The notes under the pieces: model-generated
Database searches by the model: none
The model's input: the letters and a program-made list of their open reading frames with translations, nothing else
Told to the model about the DNA's origin: nothing
Program-made: the position numbers and the translations under genes
DNA from: Paenibacillus etheri
GTDB taxonomy: Bacteria; Bacillota; Bacilli; Paenibacillales; Paenibacillaceae
Assembly (NCBI RefSeq): GCF_001012825.1
Contig: NZ_LCZJ02000018.1
Span: 237,104-301,103, forward strand
DNA: 64,000 bases
Reading direction: 5' to 3'
In this document: in pieces, positions 36,171 to 45,171 of the stretch
Position numbering within the stretch: the first letter of the stretch is position 1
Layout: the number at the start of each line of letters is the position of its first letter

Positions 36171-36539
36171 ATGAAATCGCAAAATGGAGTTACCGTTGTA
36201 TTTCAACCAGGAGGTCGTAAAGCTGTGGTGAATCGTGGTATCTCGTTACTGGAGGCAGCTCGTAAAGCCGGAGTAACGATAACCACTCGCTGTGGAGGAA
36301 AAGCAGGCTGTCTGATGTGCAAGGTTAAAATTGCGAATGATGAGGCCTCAGCTGTGAGACCTCCTGGGGATATTGAACGGCGTAAGCTTGGAACTGCACT
36401 TGAAGAAGGAGTGCGTCTGGCCTGTCAGGCAGCCGTATGGAGCGATGTGACCGTACAAGTACCAGAAGATCCACTTAAGGCTGCTGTACGCCGTAAGCTT
36501 GAAGCTGCGCGGCGTGGGGAAGAAGATGAGCTGTGGTAG
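36171..36539 (+). CDS. 2Fe-2S ferredoxin-like protein
   Basis: A 122-residue plant-type [2Fe-2S] ferredoxin domain: the cluster motif CGGKAGCLMC (C-x5-C-x2-C, about residues 41-50) and the fourth Cys in LACQAAV (about residue 84). The C-terminal 25 residues form a charged tail (AVRRKLEAARRGEEDELW). GAAAGGAAG precedes the ATG. It sits between the yphE-like and yphF-like genes, where B. subtilis has no such gene. The electron-transfer partner is unknown. Confidence 0.87.
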   Translation: MKSQNGVTVVFQPGGRKAVVNRGISLLEAARKAGVTITTRCGGKAGCLMCKVKIANDEASAVRPPGDIERRKLGTALEEGVRLACQAAVWSDVTVQVPEDPLKAAVRRKLEAARRGEEDELW

Positions 36540-36569
36540 AGGTAGAATGTCACCGTGGGAGGGACTCGG

Positions 36570-37316
36570 TTGGAGTTTAATCGAAGAAAGAAGAAACTAA
36601 AGGCAGGAGCAAGACTTTTTCTAGTAGTGGTGTCGATCGCTCTTACGCTTTCGGGTTGTCTATATCCTGGAGAAGAGAAGCGAGCTAGCGTTAATTATCG
36701 AGAAAGTGTTAAGCGGATACAATCAGCCGTTGATGATTTTCAACAGGAGGAAGGTGTGCTTCCGATCCTTAACGCGGATGAAACTACTCCAAGATATGAG
36801 AAGTTCCGTATAGACCTGGGCAAGCTGAACAATAAGGGATATTTGGATGATATTCCGGCTACGGCTTTTGAACAAGGCGGAAGCGCTTATTTTCTTATTT
36901 TGAATGAGGAAAGCGATCCAGTTGTTAAGGTAATGGACCTTGTTACTGTTCAAAAGGTAAATAATGTGCAGCGTCAGATTAATCGTTATAAATCAGCTCA
37001 TGAGGGCTCTTTGCCCGTGCTTGATGAGCTATATCCTGGACTTTACACCATTGACCATAAGAAGGCAGGAACAAGCTCCATATCATTAACTAGCGTTTAT
37101 TCCGGTCAGGTTCTTGATTTCATTATGGATAAGGCTGGAACGGTCTACGTAGATTATGTCTTTGATATTATGGCTGCCATCGATAAGAATGGTGGAGAAC
37201 ATGACGAGAAAAAAGATTTGCGACTAGATCTGGAGGAAGCTTCATATTACGTTCCCGTGAAGTCTTTGCCGTATCTATGGATTAACAACCAGCCGATTCC
37301 GCAGCCCCCAAGTTAA
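36570..37316 (+). CDS. yphF: Lipoprotein of YphF type
   Basis: A 248-residue lipoprotein: basic start (MEFNRRKKKLK), hydrophobic stretch, lipobox LTLSGC (Cys near residue 26), then a soluble outer domain with repeated helical segments containing VKRIQSAVDDFQQEEGVLPI and VNNVQRQINRYKSAHEGSLP. The pair looks like a duplicated module of about 110 residues. GGGAGGG at 6 bases selects the TTG at 36570. The yphE-yphF-spoIVA order agrees with B. subtilis. Function unknown. Confidence 0.8.
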   Translation: MEFNRRKKKLKAGARLFLVVVSIALTLSGCLYPGEEKRASVNYRESVKRIQSAVDDFQQEEGVLPILNADETTPRYEKFRIDLGKLNNKGYLDDIPATAFEQGGSAYFLILNEESDPVVKVMDLVTVQKVNNVQRQINRYKSAHEGSLPVLDELYPGLYTIDHKKAGTSSISLTSVYSGQVLDFIMDKAGTVYVDYVFDIMAAIDKNGGEHDEKKDLRLDLEEASYYVPVKSLPYLWINNQPIPQPPS

Positions 37317-37329
37317 AGTTTAAGTTTAA

Positions 37330-37374
37330 GAGCGTCTAAGCTTCGGTTTTATCCGAGGAATTAGGCGTTTTTTT
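37330..37374 (+). terminator. Terminator after yphF
   Basis: GCGTCTAA-CTTCGG/CCGAGG-TTAGGCGT with a TTTTAT loop and seven T. Confidence 0.82.
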
Positions 37375-37434
37375 GTTGTTTTAATAGAAAATTATGGAGC
37401 AGGGCTTAACAAAAAGCTTAATTGTCTTATATAA

Positions 37435-37560
37435 AACGCAGATGGAATTAAGGTTGAGTTTCATAGCACTGAAATAGCTTTTGGTAAGATAATGGTAGTC
37501 ATGATGCCAGCAAAAGGTGCTTTCATGGTATACGATGAAACGGGAGCCCTAGTGAAATAG
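37435..37560 (+). pseudogene. Possible C-terminal remnant of a gene
   Basis: After a stop at 37432, a 41-codon frame ends at TAG 37558-37560 and reads like protein: VEFHSTEIAFGK, IMVVMMPAKGAF, MVYDETGALVK. It has no ribosome site or good start codon and no family I can name. It lies in the otherwise gene-free gap between yphF and spoIVA. It may be the decayed end of a lost gene, or chance. Confidence 0.3.
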
Positions 37561-37970
37561 TGAATAGAATGAAAGCACTCTAAGCTCCCAAATATTCTTA
37601 AATTTCCTCATACAAATCCACTAAAATAGTTCTATCAATGAATCCTACCTCATAAGATGGATGAGTAAGCTTCCGGGCGTCAGACGCCTTGCGGCGCGCA
37701 CACTTAAGTTTTTTGAAATAACATTGCAAAATGCGCGATTACGGGTCATAAATTCGTTCCGGATACATATGATGATACTAGTCCAAATGCATGTCCGAGC
37801 ATTCGGAGTTTAGCGCGGGGCAAGTACGTCCCGGTCGAAAGCAGCTAGGCTTCGGGCGGGCATACGATAAGTCCGGTTGATGTCCTGCAAGGGTCAGATT
37901 ACCGGCGGAACGCGAAGTCGATGCTCTTCAGGCATTTTTTCTTCGGAGTAATATGAGGAGGGGATCTCTT
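37561..37970 (+). other. Gene-free region before spoIVA with a change in composition
   Basis: From 37561 to about 37670 the DNA is AT-rich. From about 37671 to 37935 it is markedly more GC-rich, with GGCGTCAGACGCC and GCGGCGCGC inverted motifs. A CATACGATAA at 37861-37870 resembles SigE/SigK -10 elements (CATACAAT, CATANNNTA) but lacks a clear -35; spoIVA is known to be driven by mother-cell sigma factors. No gene is seen. Confidence 0.4.
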
Positions 37971-39449
37971 TTGGAAAAAGTGGATATTTTCAAGGACATT
38001 GCCGAGCGTACCGGCGGAGACATTTATCTTGGCGTCGTCGGCGCGGTTCGCACGGGGAAATCGACATTTATCAAGCGCTTCATGGAAACAATTGTACTGC
38101 CTAACATCACGAATGAGGCAGATCGGGTAAGAGCTGTGGATGAGCTTCCGCAAAGCGCAGCAGGCAAAACAATTATGACCACTGAACCTAAGTTCGTGCC
38201 TAACAACGCAGTCCAAATCAAGGTTGCGGAAGGGCTTGAGGTTAACGTTCGACTGGTAGACTGTGTGGGTTACGCTGTAGAAGGCGCTAAAGGCTACGAG
38301 GATGAGAATGGACCGCGAATGATCTCTACACCTTGGTTTGAGGAGCCAATTCCTTTTCAGGAAGCGGCAGAGATCGGGACCCGTAAGGTCATCCAGGAGC
38401 ATTCAACGCTTGGTGTTGTAGTAACAACAGATGGTACGATTGCAGAAATTCCGCGGAACTCGTACGTGGACTCTGAAGAGCGCGTCATTGCGGAGCTGAA
38501 GGAAGTGGGTAAGCCATTTGTGCTGGTCATTAACTCGACTCGGCCACGCAGTGAGGAAGCACAGCAGCTCCGCAACGAGCTAGCCATCAAATACGATATC
38601 CCTGTCATGACGCTCAGCGCGGCAAACATGACTGAAGAGGATGTAACCGGTGTACTGCGTGAGGTATTGTACGAATTCCCTGTTCATGAAGTGAATGTGA
38701 ACTTGCCAAGCTGGGTCATGGTGCTTGGAGAGAATCACTGGCTGCGTAGTAGCTATGAGAACTCCGTTCGCGATACGGTAAAAGACATTCGCCGCTTGCG
38801 GGATGTCGACCGCCTCGTATCTCAGTTCACAGAGTATGATTTTATCGATAAAGCTGGCCTAAGTGGTATGAACATGGGTCAGGGTGTAGCAGAGATCGAT
38901 CTGTATGCCCCAGAAGAGCTGTATGATCAAGTTCTGATGGAGGTAGTAGGGGTTGAGATCCGAGGTAAGGATCACTTGCTACAGCTGATGCAGGAATTCT
39001 CACATGCGAAAAGGGAGTATGACCGTTTCTCGGAAGCTTTAGAAATGGTCAAGACTACCGGTTACGGTATTGCTGCTCCTTCGTTAGCTGAAATGGCTCT
39101 AGATGAACCAGAGCTGATTCGTCAAGGCTCTCGCTTCGGGGTTCGCTTAAAGGCCACCGCACCATCTATTCACATGATTCGTGTTGATGTTGAATCTGAG
39201 TTCTCACCTATCATTGGTACAGAGAAACAAAGCGAAGAGTTGGTTCGTTATCTGATGCAGGATTTCGAGAACGACCCGATCAAGATTTGGGAATCCGATA
39301 TTTTTGGGCGCTCCTTGCACTCCATTGTGAGGGAAGGTATTCAAGGCAAGATCGCGATGATGCCGGATAATGCGCGCTACAAATTGCAAGAAACGCTTGG
39401 TCGGATCATCAATGAAGGCTCAGGCGGACTTATTGCAATTATTCTCTAA
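37971..39449 (+). CDS. spoIVA: Stage IV sporulation protein A, coat basement ATPase
   Basis: Cytoskeletal ATPase that polymerises on the forespore outer surface and anchors the coat. Walker A GAVRTGKS (about residues 24-31), the stretch RLVDCVGYAVEGA and a conserved C-terminus ending GSGGLIAIIL are visible. GAGGAGGGG is followed by TTG at 37971, giving MEKVDIFKDIAERTGGD and exactly 492 residues as I recall for B. subtilis; the ATG at 37953 lies inside the ribosome site. Confidence 0.98.
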   Translation: MEKVDIFKDIAERTGGDIYLGVVGAVRTGKSTFIKRFMETIVLPNITNEADRVRAVDELPQSAAGKTIMTTEPKFVPNNAVQIKVAEGLEVNVRLVDCVGYAVEGAKGYEDENGPRMISTPWFEEPIPFQEAAEIGTRKVIQEHSTLGVVVTTDGTIAEIPRNSYVDSEERVIAELKEVGKPFVLVINSTRPRSEEAQQLRNELAIKYDIPVMTLSAANMTEEDVTGVLREVLYEFPVHEVNVNLPSWVMVLGENHWLRSSYENSVRDTVKDIRRLRDVDRLVSQFTEYDFIDKAGLSGMNMGQGVAEIDLYAPEELYDQVLMEVVGVEIRGKDHLLQLMQEFSHAKREYDRFSEALEMVKTTGYGIAAPSLAEMALDEPELIRQGSRFGVRLKATAPSIHMIRVDVESEFSPIIGTEKQSEELVRYLMQDFENDPIKIWESDIFGRSLHSIVREGIQGKIAMMPDNARYKLQETLGRIINEGSGGLIAIIL

Positions 39450-39468
39450 CATAATTTAAGCGGATTGG

Positions 39469-39496
39469 AAGAGTGGGAGAGATCCCACTCTTTTTA
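39469..39496 (+). terminator. Terminator after spoIVA
   Basis: AAGAGTGGGA/TCCCACTCTT around GAGA, followed by a T-rich tail. Confidence 0.88.
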
Positions 39497-39824
39497 TGCG
39501 TAAAAATAACGAAACTTGATTCCTAGTTCCTATAATAACGGTGAATATGACTCAATTTTTCTTCTGAAAAGAAGAATTACCCTGGTCTTATAGGTCTATA
39601 AAATTAGATGGGAGTTGGATGTTTATGCAAGCGTAGATGATAATTTCTACTCCTTTTTTGTCTAACTGCTTGAATTTATGGATGGGCTGTATTACTATAA
39701 GTTTGTTGCGCTTCAAGGTCTATGGGCGCCAGTGTTCAGTAATAAACGGGATTATCACGTATATTTTACGTTTAAACGGAAACAGTGTATGATACCGGAA
39801 ATTTACTCAGGGAGGTGAGAAAAC
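39497..39824 (+). other. Leader region of hup
   Basis: This 328-base gap holds no gene. A weak terminator-like element (GTAGA/TCTAC, then CC and TTTTTT, about 39630-39661) is preceded by a GGAGT able to pair with ACTCC of the same element. This could be the end of a short RNA or an attenuator in the hup leader. I see no convincing promoter pair. Confidence 0.35.
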
Positions 39825-40097
39825 ATGAATAAATCTGATTTGATCAATGTAGTTACAGAAGCAACTGAACTTCCCAAGAAGGATGCTACTAAAGCTGTAG
39901 ATGCGGTTTTCGAAGCAATTACAGAAGCGCTGCAAAGCGGTGACAAAGTACAACTGGTTGGATTCGGAAACTTTGAAGTGCGCGAACGTTCCGCACGTAA
40001 AGGCCGTAACCCACAAACTGGTGAAGAAATCGAAATTCCTGCAAGCAAGGTACCGGCATTTAAACCTGGTAAGGCGCTGAAAGACGGAATCAAATAA
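39825..40097 (+). CDS. hup: DNA-binding protein HU
   Basis: Histone-like nucleoid protein, 90 residues: [21 protein letters not shown], dimer body [25 protein letters not shown] and the DNA-binding arm ending [22 protein letters not shown] precedes the ATG. The spoIVA-hbs-mtr order matches B. subtilis, except that mtrA (folE) is missing between hup and mtrB. Confidence 0.98.
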   Translation: MNKSDLINVVTEATELPKKDATKAVDAVFEAITEALQSGDKVQLVGFGNFEVRERSARKGRNPQTGEEIEIPASKVPAFKPGKALKDGIK

Positions 40098-40142
40098 AGA
40101 TTTCTACATATCAATCCCATAGTCTTTTTAAGTAACAACTAT

Positions 40143-40171
40143 GCCGCCCTCCAAGGCGGCATTTGTTTTTT
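40143..40171 (+). terminator. Terminator after hup
   Basis: GCCGCC/GGCGGC stem, then ATTTGTTTTTT. Confidence 0.83.
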
Positions 40172-40214
40172 GGAATAGCATGGGCTGTACATTAGGTTTA
40201 GAGGAGGATCAGCG

Positions 40215-40463
40215 ATGACGGATAAAAATACGAGCGAAAATCCGCTTCCAACAGGTAGCGACTATATTGTGGTTAAGGCCAAAGAGAATGGCGTTCAAGT
40301 CATTGGGCTAACTAGAGGTACGGATACACGCTTTCATCATACAGAGAAGCTAGACAAGGGTGAGGTGTTGATTGCCCAATTTACTGATCATACCTCAGCT
40401 ATGAAAATCCGCGGTAAAGCTGAAATTTTAACGAAACATGGACAATTGGAAAGTGAAAGCTGA
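40215..40463 (+). CDS. mtrB: Tryptophan RNA-binding attenuation protein TRAP (MtrB)
   Basis: Forms an 11-subunit ring that, with tryptophan bound, wraps RNA carrying NAG triplets. The core [39 protein letters not shown] is nearly that of B. subtilis TRAP, including the RNA-contacting Lys and Arg in KIRG and the tryptophan-pocket Thr and Ser residues. The 82-residue product has a 15-residue longer head. Its expected target, eleven triplets, is at 50685-50737 before trpE. AGAGGAGG precedes the ATG. Confidence 0.96.
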   Translation: MTDKNTSENPLPTGSDYIVVKAKENGVQVIGLTRGTDTRFHHTEKLDKGEVLIAQFTDHTSAMKIRGKAEILTKHGQLESES

Positions 40464-40488
40464 AAAGCAGGCATAGCCTGCTTTTTTT
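40463..40488 (+). terminator. Terminator after mtrB
   Basis: AGCAGGC-ATA-GCCTGCT followed by a T run. Confidence 0.85.
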
Positions 40489-40556
40489 CAAAATATAGTA
40501 AGGGTGAATGATCATATCCACAAAAAAAGTGGGTACTATGGATAGGGGGCGTGTCC

Positions 40557-41099
40557 ATGAACAAAGCCTGGTTGGTCGGTGCCGTATTACTCTTGACTGC
40601 GACCTCTGCTATTATTTTGCCGAAATTGGCAGACTTAGACTCATCCGTACAGCAGAGAAATGGGACAGTAGAGACTTTTACTGGTAGCCGTAACACAGTG
40701 CTTGACAATGACAATCTTGTTGATGTTCTGGGCGTACTTCCGTTGACCTTATCCATAGATAGCGTAGGCTGGGAAGATCATGTTCTGTCACTAGACCTGA
40801 AATTAAGCGGGAACGATCATGAACCTGAGGAACTCTATCAAAATATGGCTCAGGCCATTTCCTTTGCTATTCAAGAAACCTCGAATGTGGATCAGCTTCT
40901 ACTTCGCATTGTGGTAGAAGATAAATGGCTTGGTAGCCGCCGACTGCTGTTAGCTGGGGATATCAGACGTTCTGAGTGGTCTTATGCACTGCAAGATGAA
41001 CTTCAGTCTGCTGGTAATTTCCCTATATCGGATCGTCTCAAAACGGGCTTCCGCATTAGTGAAACCGAGCTCTGGAAGAAACAGTTCATTTATCCTTGA
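40557..41099 (+). CDS. Unknown membrane-anchored protein between mtrB and hepS
   Basis: A 180-residue protein with an N-terminal signal anchor (MNKAWLVGAVLLLTATSAIIL) and a soluble outer domain of mixed alpha/beta character (LPLTLSIDSVGWEDHVLSLDLKL, VDQLLLRIVVEDKW). AGGGGG lies 8 bases before the ATG at 40557. I do not recognise the family. It is separated from mtrB by a terminator and is followed by a promoter for hepS, so it may be a single-gene unit. Confidence 0.72.
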   Translation: MNKAWLVGAVLLLTATSAIILPKLADLDSSVQQRNGTVETFTGSRNTVLDNDNLVDVLGVLPLTLSIDSVGWEDHVLSLDLKLSGNDHEPEELYQNMAQAISFAIQETSNVDQLLLRIVVEDKWLGSRRLLLAGDIRRSEWSYALQDELQSAGNFPISDRLKTGFRISETELWKKQFIYP

Positions 41100-41149
41100 A
41101 TGGATTAAAAGAAACTCAGGCGTACCACAGTGCGTGACAAAAAAACATG

Positions 41150-41158
41150 TGATATAAT
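41150..41158 (+). promoter_or_regulatory. Extended -10 promoter upstream of hepS
   Basis: TGTGATATAAT with TATAAT at 41153-41158 and a TGn element. The candidate -35 GTGACA at 41134 is only 13 bases away, so this would be an extended -10 type promoter. It lies inside the longest open frame of hepS, which supports the internal ATG at 41214 as the true start. Confidence 0.5.
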
Positions 41159-41213
41159 AGACAAGATTGTGAACAAACGAATTATTATTATGTCAATGGC
41201 TTCGGAGGCTGAA

Positions 41214-42083
41214 ATGAAACCGTACTGCATACCGCAACTGGCTAAACCCTACACAGACTACGACATGATTCAGAAGCATACGGAATTGCCACCGTTTTCT
41301 GATGGCCGGGGTCATTTGTTATATATTTTTCTAAATCACGCTTCTTCTGCAAAAGGAAGTGCCGGAGAGTTGTACACGCTTGTGACAGCGCTTGTTCAAC
41401 TAGGTCTGGACACGCATGAGGTCATTGACCGTTCGAATGATAGACGGGGTGGAGACCCAATGCGTTCCCGTCAATTGAAGGTACTAGCTGGTGATTACTT
41501 CAGTAGCTGGTTTTACCATTTGCTTGCAAAGAGTGATCAGATCGAGATGATTGGAATCTTGAGTAAAGCGATTGCAGATTTCAATGTCTTGAAAGCGAAT
41601 CTCTACGTGAAGATGAGAGGCATACGCCTTTCCGCTGAACAATACTTGCGGCACATGGTACAGCTGAATATGCGGCTGTTCCTTTCTTTTACGCCTATGA
41701 TTGAGAACTCCTTAGTGGAGCTGTGGGAGAAACTGCTGGCAGAATTCAGTCAGTGTGAGACCGTTGCTCTTGAGCTTCTCCGTAGTGATGATCCTGCAAA
41801 TGCAGGGAACGGCTATTGCTACTGGAAGATGATGGAGACTGCGACGGAGGAAGAACGCAAGCAGCTTCAAGACCTGAACCTTGATCAGAAGGAATGGAAG
41901 ATGCTGAAAATGAAATATAAATGTGATTCGCAACTGACGGACAAGCTACATCAATCGCTTCAGTCTATTCAGGGACTATTGCAAAGCGTTAAAGACGAGA
42001 GTTTGCTTAGAGAGCTAGAGATCGCGCTGGATCGTTTTCTCCTGCAGATGAAGGTCTCAGGACAAGCAGCCGTGGAGGGTTAA
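41214..42083 (+). CDS. hepS: Heptaprenyl diphosphate synthase component I
   Basis: Small non-catalytic-type subunit that pairs with HepT to make the C35 side chain of menaquinone-7. Family features are GELYTLVTALVQLGLDTHE, SRQLKVLAGDYFSSWFYHLLAKS and the following ILSKAIADFN. CGGAGG at 5 bases selects the ATG at 41214, giving 289 residues, somewhat longer than B. subtilis HepS. It begins an operon hepS-menG-ubiA-like-ubiX-mqnA-hepT. Confidence 0.9.
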   Translation: MKPYCIPQLAKPYTDYDMIQKHTELPPFSDGRGHLLYIFLNHASSAKGSAGELYTLVTALVQLGLDTHEVIDRSNDRRGGDPMRSRQLKVLAGDYFSSWFYHLLAKSDQIEMIGILSKAIADFNVLKANLYVKMRGIRLSAEQYLRHMVQLNMRLFLSFTPMIENSLVELWEKLLAEFSQCETVALELLRSDDPANAGNGYCYWKMMETATEEERKQLQDLNLDQKEWKMLKMKYKCDSQLTDKLHQSLQSIQGLLQSVKDESLLRELEIALDRFLLQMKVSGQAAVEG

Positions 42084-42086
42084 TGG

Positions 42087-42839
42087 ATGACTATGGAAAA
42101 AACGACAACTGCTGTGGGTGACAACAGCAAACCAAAAGAGCAGTTTGTGCATTCCGTATTTGAGAGTATTGCTGGAAAATACGATTTGATGAATGACATC
42201 CTAAGCTTTCGCCGCCACAAGGCATGGCGTAAATTCACGATGAAGAAGATGGGCATGAAGCGCGGGGATTCAGCCGTTGACCTGTGTTGTGGAACCTGTG
42301 ATTGGAGCATCGCTTTGGCGGAAGCCTCGCAGACTGGCAATGTGATCGGACTGGATTTTAGCGCAGGTATGCTTGAAGTAGGACGCCGTAAGGTTGAAGA
42401 CCGCAAGCTTCAGAACCGTATTTCGCTGGTGCAAGGCAATGCTATGGAGCTGCCTTTTGAAGACAATGCATTTGATTATGCAACGATTGGATTTGGACTA
42501 CGCAATGTGCCAGATCCTGTTCAAGTGCTTAACGAAATGAAGCGGGTAGTAAAACCTGGTGGAATGATTGTATGTTTGGAGCTATCCAAGCCGATGAAAC
42601 AGCCGTTTAAAGGTGTATATTTCTTTTATTTCCAGCGTGTACTTCCACTTCTTGGTAAGTTATTCGCGAAAAGGTACGAGCAATACAAATGGCTGCCAGA
42701 ATCACTGGCCATGTTCCCTGACCGGGAGCAGCTAGCTACTATTTTCCGTGAAACCGGACTTCAAAAAGTGGAATCCTTCCCCTTGACCGGAGGCATCGCG
42801 GCATTACATATTGGGCTCAAGGAGAACGGGAATGTTTAA
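42087..42839 (+). CDS. menG: Demethylmenaquinone methyltransferase (MenG/UbiE)
   Basis: SAM-dependent last step of menaquinone synthesis. The class I methyltransferase motif is VDLCCGTCDWSIALAE (about residues 62-77), with the UbiE signature YDLMNDILSFRRHKAWRK near the start and GFGLRNVPD in the middle. 250 residues. GGAGGG precedes the ATG; it lies 3 bases after hepS. Confidence 0.95.
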   Translation: MTMEKTTTAVGDNSKPKEQFVHSVFESIAGKYDLMNDILSFRRHKAWRKFTMKKMGMKRGDSAVDLCCGTCDWSIALAEASQTGNVIGLDFSAGMLEVGRRKVEDRKLQNRISLVQGNAMELPFEDNAFDYATIGFGLRNVPDPVQVLNEMKRVVKPGGMIVCLELSKPMKQPFKGVYFFYFQRVLPLLGKLFAKRYEQYKWLPESLAMFPDREQLATIFRETGLQKVESFPLTGGIAALHIGLKENGNV

Positions 42840-43707
42840 GAAAATCGGTATCTTTTTACAAATGATTAAGTTTGAACATACGGTATTTGCTTTACCCTTT
42901 GCCTTTATGGGTGCTTTACTGGGATCCGTTGTCATGAATGATAGTCTCCCATCCTGGAGCCAAATTGGCTGGATTGTAATCGCCATGTTTGGAGCACGCA
43001 GTGCAGCTATGGGATTGAACCGATTGATAGACCGAATTAGTGATGCAAAGAATCCACGCACAGCCGGAAGGGCGATTCCTGCAGGGTTACTTAAGATCGG
43101 TGAAGTTGTCATTTTTATAGGCATTTCGTTTTTCTTGCTCTTTTGGGCAGCCTTTAAATTGAATTCTTTGTCAGCTAAGCTGTTACCTATCGCTGTATTC
43201 CTTCTTGTTATTTATTCATTCACTAAGCGCTTTACATGGGCATGCCATCTTATCCTCGGCCTCACCATTGCGCTTGCACCGCTAGGCGGCTGGGTAGCTG
43301 TGACCGGAAGTGTGAATTGGACTTCAATGGTATTTTACTTCACAATAGTATTTTGGACTGCTGGTTTTGATGTTATATACTCTTGTCAGGATGTTGAATT
43401 TGATCTTAAAGAAGGCTTAAAGTCCATTCCAGTGCGGTTTGGGGTCCAGGGCGCTCTCGTTATTGCCCGTGTGTTTCACATTCTTACGGCAATTGGATTC
43501 GTATCGCTGCTGTTTTTGACGGATTTAAGCTGGTGGTATGTGGCAGGTATGATTCTCGCATATATTATTCTCTTTTATGAGCATTATATTGTATCTCCGA
43601 GTGATCTCAGTCGTTTGCAGACCGCTTTTTTCACTATGAACGGCGTGCTAAGCATCGTAGTGTTCTCTTTCACTTTGATTGACTTGGTGGTGCACTTCAA
43701 AAAATGA
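42832..43707 (+). CDS. mqnP: UbiA-family prenyltransferase, probably MqnP of the futalosine pathway
   Basis: Membrane enzyme that attaches the prenyl chain to the menaquinone ring precursor. The first Asp-rich motif is NRLIDRISDAKNPRT (about residues 64-78) and the second is DVIYSCQDVEFD (about 184-195). Eight or nine helices are visible. AAGGAG before the ATG at 42832 sets the start, overlapping menG by 8 bases. It resembles 4-hydroxybenzoate prenyltransferases, but the adjacent mqnA and ubiX argue for the futalosine-route enzyme. Confidence 0.85.
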   Translation: MFKKIGIFLQMIKFEHTVFALPFAFMGALLGSVVMNDSLPSWSQIGWIVIAMFGARSAAMGLNRLIDRISDAKNPRTAGRAIPAGLLKIGEVVIFIGISFFLLFWAAFKLNSLSAKLLPIAVFLLVIYSFTKRFTWACHLILGLTIALAPLGGWVAVTGSVNWTSMVFYFTIVFWTAGFDVIYSCQDVEFDLKEGLKSIPVRFGVQGALVIARVFHILTAIGFVSLLFLTDLSWWYVAGMILAYIILFYEHYIVSPSDLSRLQTAFFTMNGVLSIVVFSFTLIDLVVHFKK

Positions 43708-44306
43708 CGCTTACGAAACCGAAAAACTTCGTGGTTGGAATTACAGGGGCAAGCGGTGCTATTTATGGTATTCGTCTGATCGAAACGTTACTATCGCTGG
43801 GCTACTCCGTACATTTGGTAGTAAGTAATGCGGGCTGGCGCGTTTTTAAAGAAGAACTAGGTTATATCGCATCAGACCGGGAAGGCTTTTTGAACGAAAA
43901 GTTCAAGGGCTATCCCGGTTCTCTACTTTATCATCCTGTCGCTGATATCGGCGCATCTATCGCAAGTGGTTCCTTTCGCGTGGAAGGTATGATTATTATG
44001 CCTTGTTCCATGGGAACATTGTCTGCGGTTGCTAATGGAACCTCCGACAATCTGATGACTCGTGCTGCTGATGTTATGCTTAAGGAAGGACGTCCACTGG
44101 TCCTTGTTCCTCGTGAGACACCTCTGCACGCTATTCATCTTGAGAATATGTTGAAGCTGTCCCGTCTGGGGGTTCGGATCATTCCGGCAATGCCGGCGTT
44201 TTACTTTGGGCCGCAAAGTATGGATGATCTGATTAATTTCATGGTGGGTAAAGTGCTTGACAGCTTTAATATTGAACATCAATTATTTCGCAGATGGGGG
44301 GATTGA
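43704..44306 (+). CDS. ubiX: Flavin prenyltransferase UbiX (MqnM-like)
   Basis: Makes prenylated FMN, the cofactor of UbiD-type decarboxylases. The N-terminal motif is GITGASGAIYGIRL, with the central GMIIMPCSMGTLSAVANGTSDNLMTRAADV and C-terminal RETPLHAIHLENM, all typical. 200 residues. Starts in an ATGA overlap with the prenyltransferase gene. The partner UbiD-type decarboxylase is not in this window. Confidence 0.94.
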   Translation: MTLTKPKNFVVGITGASGAIYGIRLIETLLSLGYSVHLVVSNAGWRVFKEELGYIASDREGFLNEKFKGYPGSLLYHPVADIGASIASGSFRVEGMIIMPCSMGTLSAVANGTSDNLMTRAADVMLKEGRPLVLVPRETPLHAIHLENMLKLSRLGVRIIPAMPAFYFGPQSMDDLINFMVGKVLDSFNIEHQLFRRWGD

Positions 44307-44310
44307 AAAG

Positions 44311-45171
44311 ATGGAAAATAACAGCCACACCATCATAGGCAAAATCAGCTATACCAACTCATGGCCGGTATTTCACAATTTTCATCCCTCTGCACTGAAA
44401 TATCCTGCAGAGATGGTGAGTGAAGTACCTGCCATTCTTAATCAGGGGATGAGTCGTGGAACGATTCATGTAGGTGCGTTATCCTCTTTTGCGTATGCTG
44501 AAGCAAGTGATAAGTTATTGCTGTTACCTGATTTATCGGTAAGTGCGGACGGTCCTGTGAGATCAATATTTCTTTTTTCTCGGGTACCTCTTGCACAAAT
44601 AGGTACCGGTACGATTGCTGTTACGAACACTTCTGCAACATCGGTTAACTTGCTGAAAATTTTAATGGAAAAAGCTTTTGGCAATAAACCAGAATATATT
44701 AGCGCTAATCCTGATTTGGATGCCATGATGCATCAAGCAGATGCCTGTTTATTAATTGGTGATCATGCTATTAAGGCCTCATGGCAGGACCAAGGTTATA
44801 TCGTTACGGATCTGGCGGAGCTTTGGAAAGAATGGACGGGCTTAGGGATGACCTTTGCGGTCTGGGCAGTGAATCGAAAGGCTGCGAAGGACAAACCGGA
44901 AGCCATTGCGGAGATTGCAGAAGCTTTTGCTGAGAGTAAACTGCGGGGAGTAAGTGATTTAGATCCTATAGTACTTGCAGCCTGTTCGACAATTGGAGGA
45001 ACTAAGTCTTATTGGGAAGGGTACTTTCGCAATTTAAGCTATGATTTTGGAGAAAGGCAGCAGAAAGGTCTGAACCTCTATTTCCGCTATGCCTATGAGA
45101 TGGGCCTGCTGCCGCAGGCAGTGAAGATGGAGATTTGGAGTCATAAACTGTTGACACGGGTGAAGGAATGA
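44311..45171 (+). CDS. mqnA: Chorismate dehydratase MqnA
   Basis: First enzyme of the futalosine route to menaquinone, converting chorismate to 3-enolpyruvylbenzoate. It has the periplasmic-binding-protein-like fold with GKISYTNSWPVF at the start, VPAILNQGMSRGTIHVGALSSFAYA, and the DHAIKA and GMTFAVWAV stretches. GGGGGATTG lies upstream of the ATG at 44311; an earlier in-frame ATG at 44257 is inside ubiX. It shows that this organism does not depend on the men route. Confidence 0.93.
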   Translation: MENNSHTIIGKISYTNSWPVFHNFHPSALKYPAEMVSEVPAILNQGMSRGTIHVGALSSFAYAEASDKLLLLPDLSVSADGPVRSIFLFSRVPLAQIGTGTIAVTNTSATSVNLLKILMEKAFGNKPEYISANPDLDAMMHQADACLLIGDHAIKASWQDQGYIVTDLAELWKEWTGLGMTFAVWAVNRKAAKDKPEAIAEIAEAFAESKLRGVSDLDPIVLAACSTIGGTKSYWEGYFRNLSYDFGERQQKGLNLYFRYAYEMGLLPQAVKMEIWSHKLLTRVKE

